Virus record (IMG/VR): IMGVR_UViG_3300037264_002333
Location: 1-42,294 of that record
Reading direction: 5' to 3' (one strand)
Length of the DNA: 42,294 nt
Source of the DNA: a virus
Position 1 is the first letter of the stretch; each line of letters begins with the position of its first letter. Shown in pieces: positions 31,839 to 38,171 of this stretch. The notes under the pieces were generated by a model. That model did not search any database, was not told where the DNA came from, and saw only the letters and a program-made list of their open reading frames with translations. The position numbers were made by a program, and so were the translations under genes.

Positions 31839-32441
31839 ATGCCCCTGACGCATGCTGGGGAGCGCCTTCTGGGTGCCGCGTTGTCCAGTCGGCGCTCCTG
31901 GCTCTACTGCGTTGAGAGCATCATGGCACTCTCGTCGTGCCCGGTGTCGCTGGTGCAGTTAGCACGGATGAATTTCGGGGACCGTGTGTTCGTTGCGACG
32001 GGGGACGCTCATGCGACTATCTTTGGATGTCTCCACGTGGAGACCTTGACGGGGCTGAACCGGCAGGATTCCCGCTTCCTCGGACGCCTCTTTGAGGAGG
32101 CGGCACCCAGCGGCGGCTGGCCAACCGTCGCGCTCACGATGCCACAAGTTGTGGCGGCGCTTCAAGAAGTCGGCTCCACGTCACGCCAACGGATGGCACT
32201 GGGCGGGAGGTTCGAGGGGATAGCGTTTGTACACCTTGATACCGTCCCGCCGTTTCGTGGGTATCGCCAAATCGATGAGCAGTTTCTCTGGGACCTCAAT
32301 CCGGTGGTCCGCCATCGCCGTGTTATGGGGCGCGGGTTCTTGCGTCAGGAGACCCCAGTAGAACGGCGGGCACGTTTTCTTGTGCTCACACGCGCTCGCC
32401 GGGAGATTCAGAACATCCGTACGTTCGTGGGCCGCGTGTGA
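31839..32441 (+). CDS. Unknown protein, 200 aa
   Basis: ATG 31839 starts nine bases after the previous stop; GGAAC/AGGG serves as ribosome site. The product has no membrane segment and no recognisable catalytic motif; an alpha/beta pattern with a basic C-terminal helix (ERRARFLVLTRARREIQNIR) is visible. I do not recognise the family. It belongs to the same operon as the flanking regulators. Confidence 0.55.
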   Translation: MPLTHAGERLLGAALSSRRSWLYCVESIMALSSCPVSLVQLARMNFGDRVFVATGDAHATIFGCLHVETLTGLNRQDSRFLGRLFEEAAPSGGWPTVALTMPQVVAALQEVGSTSRQRMALGGRFEGIAFVHLDTVPPFRGYRQIDEQFLWDLNPVVRHRRVMGRGFLRQETPVERRARFLVLTRARREIQNIRTFVGRV

Positions 32442-32460
32442 ACCACACCCAGGAGAGAGG

Positions 32461-32745
32461 ATGCGTATGGCTGTTCGCGAGAAGCGTGACCTGACGGTGG
32501 TCCTGGCGACCACCTTGCCGACCCGCGACAAGGTGCGACAGTTGCGGCGCCTAGATCGGACGCTCAAGGGCATCGAACTCGCCGCGCTCCTGGGCGTGAG
32601 CCGCGAGCGCATTCGTCAACTCCTCGTGGACATGAAGCTCAAGACGCGGGTGCGCGGGGAGCTTCGCGGTGGCTGGCGCCCACGGAAGACGAAGCGGGCG
32701 GCGGTTAAGCGCCGGGTGCGGGGTGTGAAGGCGAGGCGTGCATGA
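32461..32745 (+). CDS. Small HTH protein resembling sigma factor region 4, 94 aa
   Basis: AGGAG at 32451-32455 supports ATG 32461. Residues 37-60 (LKGIELAALLGVSRERIRQL) form a typical sigma70 region-4/LuxR-style helix-turn-helix, and the C-terminal third is strongly basic (RPRKTKRAAVKRR). It may recognise promoter -35 sequences or bind DNA non-specifically. A second protein of this type is encoded at 33801. No region-2 part is present, so it is not a full sigma factor. Confidence 0.65.
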   Translation: MRMAVREKRDLTVVLATTLPTRDKVRQLRRLDRTLKGIELAALLGVSRERIRQLLVDMKLKTRVRGELRGGWRPRKTKRAAVKRRVRGVKARRA

Positions 32746-32921
32746 CGGCCTGGGAGATGCTGGAATTGCTCCAGAGCGCAACCCCAGGCGCGATGATCGT
32801 CTGTCGCGTCGATGGGTTCGACGAGCCCGGCCTGGAGATTGAGCCCAATGAGGTTGTGGACACTGGGGATGTCGTGTATCTCGATTTTTGCCGGAAGCTC
32901 TCGACTGAGGAGGATGAATGA
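32742..32921 (+). CDS. Small acidic protein, 59 aa
   Basis: ATG 32742 overlaps the previous TGA and its own TGA overlaps the next ATG, so it is firmly inside a coupled operon. The product is acidic (ends STEEDE) with alternating strand-like segments (MIVCRVDGFDE, VVYLDFCRKL). No family recognised. Confidence 0.6.
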   Translation: MTAWEMLELLQSATPGAMIVCRVDGFDEPGLEIEPNEVVDTGDVVYLDFCRKLSTEEDE

Positions 32922-33307
32922 ATCCTGCCACCATACCGTCCGTGCCGCTGACCCTGGGAGCGGCGCCACGAGTCCTCGATATCGCCCAGGTGGCGCGTGA
33001 GGCAGCGGCCAAGATCGGCTGGGGGCAACGGTTGCGGGTGTGGCTGGCGCTCCGCTGTGTGGGGGGGCTGGGGCTGGGTGTGTACACGACGAGCCACGTG
33101 ACGGAGGCGGCGCAGCAACTGCAAGCCCTGCGGGCGCTCGTCGCCGCATCGGGGTATCTCCCGCAGCGGCCCAAGTGCAAGCGGAAGCTCGGGATTCTGG
33201 CGGCGCACGGGCTCACGGCATTGCTGTTTGCGGAGCTTCGGTTGGCGCCACGGGCTCCCGCTGCGAAGGGACGCCCTGCGACTACGACACCCCAGGCGGG
33301 CCGATGA
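32918..33307 (+). CDS. Unknown basic protein, 129 aa
   Basis: ATG 32918 overlaps the previous stop (ATGA). The product is Ala/Leu/Arg-rich and helical (AQVAREAAAKIGWGQRLRVWLALR) with a Gly-rich turn (GGLGLGVYTTS) and a basic, Pro-rich tail. No family recognised. The next gene begins in its last four bases. Confidence 0.55.
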   Translation: MNPATIPSVPLTLGAAPRVLDIAQVAREAAAKIGWGQRLRVWLALRCVGGLGLGVYTTSHVTEAAQQLQALRALVAASGYLPQRPKCKRKLGILAAHGLTALLFAELRLAPRAPAAKGRPATTTPQAGR

Positions 33308-33804
33308 AGCGCCCGCTCCTGTGGGCGGCGGGAGTCTTGTTCGTGCTCATGCTGAGTGTGCCGACTATTGTGTTGCGTAAGGTGGAAGCCGAACCGCTGT
33401 CGGGGAGTGCGACTGACACCCTGGGACATCCAGCCGGGCGGCATCCTGATAGCACGATGCTCCGCACCTGGTCACAGCTAGTGGGGGTCCGCCACAGGTA
33501 CACGTACGCGGTGGCATGGGAAGAAACGCGACACAGCCAAGATTCCACGGTGCGAAGTCAGAAGCGGGCCTTGGGGCGGTTCCAAATCATGGACGCCACG
33601 GCGATACGTCGCTGTCCCGCGTTCGACGTACGCACGCGGGCGGGGAATCTCGCCTGCTTTCTCAAGATGACACAGGAAGACATTGCCTCGTGCGGGGGCT
33701 ATTGGTGTGCGGCGCGCATTCACAATGGGTCGGGGCCTGAGGCCGTGGCCTTCGCGCACCGCGTGCTCGGCACCGTGGGTATCCTGTCCCTCGAAGCGCC
33801 GTGA
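33304..33804 (+). CDS. Membrane-anchored lytic transglycosylase-like protein, 166 aa
   Basis: Residues 6-24 form a signal anchor (LLWAAGVLFVLMLSVPTIV). The mature part has AWEETRHSQD (E73/E74 as catalytic Glu candidates), ALGRFQIM (89-96) and a later helix with NLACFLKMTQED and AARIHNGSG, the order of goose-lysozyme/SLT transglycosylases (E-S, GlmQi, Y-N-G). It should cleave peptidoglycan glycans in the periplasm. It lies 5 kb downstream of the lysis group among regulatory genes, so it may serve entry, secretion or early envelope change rather than final lysis. Confidence 0.7.
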   Translation: MKRPLLWAAGVLFVLMLSVPTIVLRKVEAEPLSGSATDTLGHPAGRHPDSTMLRTWSQLVGVRHRYTYAVAWEETRHSQDSTVRSQKRALGRFQIMDATAIRRCPAFDVRTRAGNLACFLKMTQEDIASCGGYWCAARIHNGSGPEAVAFAHRVLGTVGILSLEAP

Positions 33805-34355
33805 CTCGCGCTCGACAGTATGCCACCGTCGTCGTCGTGGAACAGGGGCGACAGGTGATTCACACCACGCCACGGGACTCTGGGGTGATTGTGTCGTTTC
33901 TCTCGGGGTCCACGCTCACGGCTCTCGGAGCGGAGTATGGCATCACGCGAGAGCGGGTGCGGCAACTGATCGCACGCGCCGGGCTCTCCTCGAAGATGCG
34001 CAGACGCTTTGCCTCCGAGGAGAACGATAGCACGCGAGCATGGATAGCGCGGGGACAGCGGCTTCGCGCCAAGGTCGCCCAACGGCTCGCTCAACGGCGC
34101 GAGCGACGTGCAGTTGTGGTGGAGCTTGTGCGGTGGTTCGTGGCGGAGCATGGGACCACCCCGACATACGACGAGCTTGGGTGTGTCCTGTGGGGTGAGG
34201 TTGAAAACACCACCCCTCGGCTGCTCGGGTTCCTGGGTGTCGGTCGAATGCGGCGGGCGTGTCGGATGTTGCGCGCTATCTACCACACAGCGGGCGTCGA
34301 ACCACGCCCACTCGGGTTTCATGGACGTAGTAGTTTCACTGGAGGGTCCACGTGA
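33801..34355 (+). CDS. Sigma region-4-like HTH protein, 184 aa
   Basis: GTG 33801 overlaps the preceding TGA. The segment LTALGAEYGITRERVRQLIA (residues 39-58) is a clear sigma70 region-4-type helix-turn-helix. Downstream are basic helices and a second possible winged region (VRWFVAEHGTTPTYDELGCVLWG). It may be a transcriptional regulator that redirects host RNA polymerase or binds phage promoters. It and the 32461 product share the R-ER-RQL core, suggesting relatedness of that motif only. Confidence 0.65.
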   Translation: MTRARQYATVVVVEQGRQVIHTTPRDSGVIVSFLSGSTLTALGAEYGITRERVRQLIARAGLSSKMRRRFASEENDSTRAWIARGQRLRAKVAQRLAQRRERRAVVVELVRWFVAEHGTTPTYDELGCVLWGEVENTTPRLLGFLGVGRMRRACRMLRAIYHTAGVEPRPLGFHGRSSFTGGST

Positions 34356-34984
34356 CAGACATGGCGCTACGCCTCGTGCCGGAAGACGTACAACCCCTTA
34401 TCGCAGAGTTTGACCTAGCAGTCGTACCAAGCCCAGCCCGTGGCGTCCTGAACGAAGGCGTCGTGCGGGCACTCGGGGACCAGTACCTCAGGGCGCTCCA
34501 GGCTGTGCGTGAGGCCCAGGCGCACCTGGATGCGGAATATGCGGCCCTCGTGCAGAGTGTGGCCGCAACCAAAGAGCGTCGTACCGCGACGCTCGCCCTC
34601 AGCGAATCCTGGGTGATCGAACAACTCAAACTGGTGTTCGCGGCGCTCCCGTTGCCTCCAGGCAAATCCAAGAGTCACGCCTTCCTCATGGGGCGCATCG
34701 GGAGGCGGGAGAAGCCTGGGCGCTGGGTGGTGACAGAGGCTGAGGTGTTTCTTGCCTGGGTGAATGCGGACGACACGCGGCAGGCGATGCGGCGCGTATC
34801 GCAAACGCCAGATGTCCGAGAACTCAATCTCTACGGCCACACGACGGGCGACACCCCACCGGGGACCACGTACCTGGAGCATGAAACGCATTTCTACGCG
34901 GCTCCCGTCACGCCTGAGCCATTGACAATCCCAGTTGTGCGGCCCATACTCACGGCCTCACCCCACACCAGCGAGGAGTCTTAG
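34352..34984 (+). CDS. Gam-like/Gp157-like protein, 210 aa
   Basis: GTG 34352 overlaps the previous stop. An N-terminal helical part (YLRALQAVREAQAHLDAEYAAL) is followed by GKSKSHAFLMGRIGRREKPG and WVVTEAEVFLAWVN, the layout of phage host-nuclease-inhibitor (Gam) and Gp157-type proteins: coiled coil, then G-i--R-kp--w-v-de--l--W. Such proteins protect DNA ends or aid recombination. It is directly upstream of the SSB-like gene, a typical recombination neighbourhood. A promoter for the next gene lies in its 3' end. Confidence 0.55.
   Translation: MTDMALRLVPEDVQPLIAEFDLAVVPSPARGVLNEGVVRALGDQYLRALQAVREAQAHLDAEYAALVQSVAATKERRTATLALSESWVIEQLKLVFAALPLPPGKSKSHAFLMGRIGRREKPGRWVVTEAEVFLAWVNADDTRQAMRRVSQTPDVRELNLYGHTTGDTPPGTTYLEHETHFYAAPVTPEPLTIPVVRPILTASPHTSEES
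34922..34950 (+). promoter_or_regulatory. Promoter candidate TTGACA-N17-CATACT
   Basis: TTGACA (34922-34927) and CATACT (34945-34950), spacing 17, inside the end of the Gam-like gene and about 36 bases before ATG 34986. It is the fifth TTGACA-type promoter candidate placed just ahead of a gene. It could give separate expression of the SSB-like and initiator genes. Confidence 0.45.
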
Positions 34985-34985
34985 T

Positions 34986-35786
34986 ATGCCAAAGTCCGAC
35001 CCCATTCTCCGGCTCACGCCGGATACCCCGTGTGTGCTCATCTTGACGGGAATGGCGTGGTTCGAGCACGCGAAGTATGGCCCTGGCATCAAGCTCGAAG
35101 GGCAGGTGGAACCAGGGCAGGAGTATGCGGCGGGGTCGCACGTGGTCTTTCTCCCCGGAGAGCCGAACACCAACGAAGCCACCTTGCTCGGATTGGGTGT
35201 GGCGGTGAAAGCGGTGCGGGAGGGACGGGTGTCGTATTCCCTTCGCGGCACGCCACGGCTCCGCCTCACGAAGTCTGGGCGCCTGTGTGTGATTGATCGG
35301 CTCGACACAGTGACAGCAGCGCCGCCGCCCGCGCCCGCTCCACACACTCCGAGTGTGCCTGCCCCTACATCCCATCCGACGAACCTTCAAGAGTCGGTCC
35401 AGCAATGGGAGGCCCTGGGCGAGGAATATGGGACGGCGGCGTTTCTCGTGATTCGGGCGCTCACCCGCACCCTGGGGTGCAAGAAAGACGACCTCGTACA
35501 AGAGGCCGTACAGGCAGGCATCGCCACGCTTATCATCGGCGCCCGGCAGCGGAACGTCATGGTCAGTCCTGGGCTGTGGCGGGCCGTGTGGGAACGGATG
35601 AACCCCAAGCAGGCCGCTGCCGCCAGACTCGCTCAGGAGGCAGTCCAGGCCGCCCAGGCGAAGACAGTAGCCCAGACCCCACGTCCAGCCCCATCCCAGG
35701 CTCCCGCGCTCGTGGCAGCGGGTCCTGGGCTCGAATCCGTGCCCCCTGCACTCCAGACGCCAGAGGATGACGAATTGCCCTTTTGA
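34986..35786 (+). CDS. SSB-like DNA-binding protein with acidic tail, 266 aa
   Basis: ATG 34986 follows GAGGAGTC. The first about 110 residues are beta-rich (VLILTGMAWFEHAKYGPGIKL begins this part; SYSLRGTPRLRLTKSG later), in the range of an OB-fold; then come a Pro/Ala-rich linker, a helical domain (about 130-220) and the C-terminal EDDELPF, very close to the DDDIPF tip by which bacterial SSBs recruit partners. I infer a phage single-stranded DNA-binding protein or an analogue. The OB-fold itself is not proven by sequence. It lies between a Gam-like and an initiator-like gene. Confidence 0.62.
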   Translation: MPKSDPILRLTPDTPCVLILTGMAWFEHAKYGPGIKLEGQVEPGQEYAAGSHVVFLPGEPNTNEATLLGLGVAVKAVREGRVSYSLRGTPRLRLTKSGRLCVIDRLDTVTAAPPPAPAPHTPSVPAPTSHPTNLQESVQQWEALGEEYGTAAFLVIRALTRTLGCKKDDLVQEAVQAGIATLIIGARQRNVMVSPGLWRAVWERMNPKQAAAARLAQEAVQAAQAKTVAQTPRPAPSQAPALVAAGPGLESVPPALQTPEDDELPF

Positions 35787-35877
35787 ACGAGTGGAGCGGA
35801 GTGGTGGGCCGACGCACATCGGGACCGTGGTGCTTGGGTGGCAACCGTACGACTTGAGTAGGCCGGAGGTGGGGTGA
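35767..35877 (+). CDS. Possible small bridging ORF, 36 aa
   Basis: ATG 35767 lies in the 3' end of the SSB-like gene, and its TGA (35875-35877) overlaps the GTG start at 35874. The product begins MTNCPFERVERSGGP. It spans the otherwise empty 87-base gap and would couple translation to the initiator gene. There is no clear ribosome site and no family match, so it may not be a real gene. Confidence 0.3.
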   Translation: MTNCPFERVERSGGPTHIGTVVLGWQPYDLSRPEVG

Positions 35878-36770
35878 GAGCGAGGATACGGACCATCAAG
35901 CCCGAGTTTTTTCAACATGAGGGACTGTATGATGCCGAAGTTGCAACTCAGTTGCCGCTACGGTTGGCATTCGCTGGCCTGTGGATAGTCGCAGATCGGG
36001 AAGGTCGCTTCGAATGGCGACCACGCGCACTGAAAGCGAACATCCTCCCATATGATGGGATGGACTTCGAAGTGGTCCTGGATGCACTAAGTGCGCATGG
36101 ATTCGTGACCAAGTACAATAGTGACGGTCGGGAATTAGGCTATATCCCAAGCTTCTCCCGACATCAGGTTGTTCACCATTCGGAGCGTGCTAGTGAGCTA
36201 CCAGAGCCTCCGGGTGTTCCCGGTAGACCTACGGTAGGTTCCCCGGTAACTCGCCGTGTCAGCACCGTAAAACCACGTCGTGGAAAGGAAGGGAAAGGAA
36301 AGGAAAGGAAAGGAAAGGAAAGGAAGGAGCAATCTCTTGTGCGCGTTCCGCGCACCTATGCGGTGGTCCGGTCAGAGATTGATTCCAGTTTCCAGCAGCT
36401 AACCGACCAAGCTGTCGAGCGGGAGACTCAGATCGAAGCAGCAGCCGAAATCCTGTTCGCCTACTGGGCGGCCAAAACGGGTCGCCAGAACAATGCGCTG
36501 TACGACAGGCAACGGGCCTCCAGACTGCGGGCGCGGCTCGTCGAAAATGATGGAAACTTGTCGGAGTTGCTCTACGCCGTCGATGGGGCCTTACGGGATG
36601 ACCATTTGACGGGCCGCAGTACTAGTGGCGGGGGCAAGAAATATCTGGGGATTGAGACCCTTTTCCGTGATCGAGCCCAGGTGGAACGGTTGTCCGCGTT
36701 GATGTCGTACCGGATGGGGCAAGAGCATCCCTTACTCGTCCGTCACCGGAGTCAGGATGCACACTCCTAG
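35874..36770 (+). CDS. Phage replication-initiator/helicase-loader-like protein, 298 aa
   Basis: GTG 35874 follows GGAGGTGGGG. The N-terminus RARIRTIKPEFFQHE, then AFAGLWIVADREGRFEWRP and LKANILPYDGMD, is the well-known wHTH domain of phage replication proteins. A strongly basic low-complexity linker (about residues 136-151, GKGKERKGKERKE) is encoded by the GGAAA tract. The C-terminal domain (about 185-285; AAEILFAYWAAKTGRQNNALY... LGIETLFRD) resembles DnaD-like/loader modules. It would bind the origin and load the helicase. The codon and base composition of the first 300 bases is lower in GC than its neighbours, suggesting an origin or recent transfer. Confidence 0.75.
   Translation: MRARIRTIKPEFFQHEGLYDAEVATQLPLRLAFAGLWIVADREGRFEWRPRALKANILPYDGMDFEVVLDALSAHGFVTKYNSDGRELGYIPSFSRHQVVHHSERASELPEPPGVPGRPTVGSPVTRRVSTVKPRRGKEGKGKERKGKERKEQSLVRVPRTYAVVRSEIDSSFQQLTDQAVERETQIEAAAEILFAYWAAKTGRQNNALYDRQRASRLRARLVENDGNLSELLYAVDGALRDDHLTGRSTSGGGKKYLGIETLFRDRAQVERLSALMSYRMGQEHPLLVRHRSQDAHS
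36282..36326 (+). repeat. GGAAA pentanucleotide microsatellite in the initiator gene
   Basis: Nine consecutive 5-mers: GGAAA, GGAAG, six pure GGAAA (36292-36321) and GGAAG. Because 5 is not a multiple of 3, loss or gain of one unit shifts the frame and would truncate the C-terminal domain. Pure purine strand; it could also form triplex or unwound DNA at the origin. Confidence 0.95.
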
Positions 36771-36785
36771 CGAGGGAGGCAGGTT

Positions 36786-37628
36786 GTGGCCAAGAGAATC
36801 AAGCAGGATACGAGCCAGGAAATCCAGATTTTGGAAATCCAGCAGCAGCATGTGCAAGTGGCTATCGTGGGGACGACGCCGCTCATTCTGAACCGTAAGA
36901 GCGAGAAGGCGCGGCGCGAATTGTTGTTCCCGAAGGGAAGGAAGACGGCGGCTGAGAAGGCGCAGTCGCTGAAGCATGAGCCGCTCGTCGAGTATCGGGC
37001 GTCACCGTACACGTTGCCGGATGGCCCGACGTTGCTTGGGGCGCTGGCGACGTGGTTCAAGGGGGCGATGCTCACGGCGGCGCTGGACCTTCCCGGCGTC
37101 AAGAAGGCGCAGATCGGACGCTTGGTCCGCGTCGAAGGTGAGCGGTTGCCGTTGTACGGTACGCCGCAGTTGCACATGTCATCGGTCAACACGGCGGGGT
37201 TCCCGCCAACACCGGACATTCGGACGCGGGCGATTCTTCCGCAGTGGGCGACGTTCCTGACCATCACGTATCCCAGCCCACAGCTTCGCCAAGAGTCGAT
37301 TCTGCACTTGCTCGGGGCGGCTGGCGTGTTCGCTGGAGTCGGGGACTATCGGGCTGAGAAGGCGAAGGGCAACTACGGGAGCTTCCGGCTGGCCTCGGCC
37401 AACGACCCAGAACTGCGGGCCATTCTCAAGCAGGGACGGGACGCCCAGGTGGAGGCGCTGAATACCCCGGCGTGCTACGACGATGAATCCGAATCGCTGT
37501 TCAAGTGGTTCGGCACGGAATTCGTGCTCCGAGGGTACGAGGGCGCCCGTCGTGTCGCAGAGGGGGCGGGGTCGCTCATCGTGACAGGTGTCGATGACGA
37601 GGACGACGAGCCCACACAAGCCGCGTAG
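36786..37628 (+). CDS. Conserved phage protein of unknown function, 280 aa
   Basis: GTG 36786 has GGGAGGCAGG upstream. Motifs IVGTTPLILNRKSEKARRE, then LLGALATWFKGAMLTAA, RAILPQWATFLTI and AGVFAGVGDYRAEKAKGNYG recur in a group of phage proteins I have seen near replication and recombination genes, but I know of no established function. The Gly-rich final motif and length are vaguely like RAMP-type folds; this is too weak to name. It ends acidic (DDEDDEPTQ). A perfect hairpin follows. Confidence 0.6.
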   Translation: MAKRIKQDTSQEIQILEIQQQHVQVAIVGTTPLILNRKSEKARRELLFPKGRKTAAEKAQSLKHEPLVEYRASPYTLPDGPTLLGALATWFKGAMLTAALDLPGVKKAQIGRLVRVEGERLPLYGTPQLHMSSVNTAGFPPTPDIRTRAILPQWATFLTITYPSPQLRQESILHLLGAAGVFAGVGDYRAEKAKGNYGSFRLASANDPELRAILKQGRDAQVEALNTPACYDDESESLFKWFGTEFVLRGYEGARRVAEGAGSLIVTGVDDEDDEPTQAA

Positions 37629-37638
37629 TGCTGACCGA

Positions 37639-37666
37639 CTTCGGGCGGCGTTTGCGCCGCCCGAAG
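37639..37666 (+). terminator. Perfect 12-bp hairpin without T-run
   Basis: CTTCGGGCGGCG (37639-37650) and CGCCGCCCGAAG (37655-37666) pair perfectly around a TTTG loop, 11 bases after the previous stop. ACCACCTAG follows, so there is no intrinsic-terminator tail. Third member of the T-less GC-hairpin set (with 7405 and 13420). Confidence 0.55.
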
Positions 37667-37688
37667 ACCACCTAGAAAGGGGCACGGT

Positions 37689-38171
37689 ATGTCGAGGAGG
37701 AGAGTCCTTTCAGCGGCTGGCAGGGCGGAGTTGCAGCGGCTCGCCAGTCTGCATGGCGGGAGACTCACCACAAAGAGCGTGGAGCGTGTCGCTCGGAACA
37801 AGAACAGTCCCCTCCATGAGTATTTTGAGTGGGACGACGGAGCCGCCGCGTATCGGTGGCGGCTGTTCCAGGCCCGAGAGTTGATTAGTAGTGTGCGCGT
37901 CGTCGTGACGGTGGACAATGTGCGGATTGATACGGTCGCGTACGTGCGGGACCCGGCGATGGCCGGGGATGAGCAGGGGCATATCGCCGTCGCGACGCTG
38001 GGCCGGAGTCGGGAGGCGGCTCGCAAAGAGTTACAGTACGAGTGGGACCGGGCGGTCGCCCAGATCGAACGGACCCGCAGGCTGGCCGTCGTGCTGGGGC
38101 TCGTGGATGAATTCGAGGCCATGCTGGCCAGTCTCAGTCGCTTCAGTGCGTTGGTGGAACGAGCGTCGTAG
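37689..38171 (+). CDS. Unknown phage protein, 160 aa
   Basis: ATG 37689 follows AGAAAGGGG. The N-terminal part is basic (MSRRRVLSAAGRAELQRL) with an HTH-like helix pair (LTTKSVERVARNKNSPLHEYFEWDD split across), as in the phage proteins with pattern --l-dWAr-p-SpLH--feWdd. The C-terminal half is a charged helical bundle ending near FSALVERAS. Function unknown. It is the last clear gene before the GGYNN array. Confidence 0.6.
   Translation: MSRRRVLSAAGRAELQRLASLHGGRLTTKSVERVARNKNSPLHEYFEWDDGAAAYRWRLFQARELISSVRVVVTVDNVRIDTVAYVRDPAMAGDEQGHIAVATLGRSREAARKELQYEWDRAVAQIERTRRLAVVLGLVDEFEAMLASLSRFSALVERAS

Noticed and set aside
36786-37628. Cas7/RAMP-like CRISPR effector
   Set aside because: Only a vague glycine-rich resemblance; the motifs fit a phage protein group of unknown function and no CRISPR context exists.
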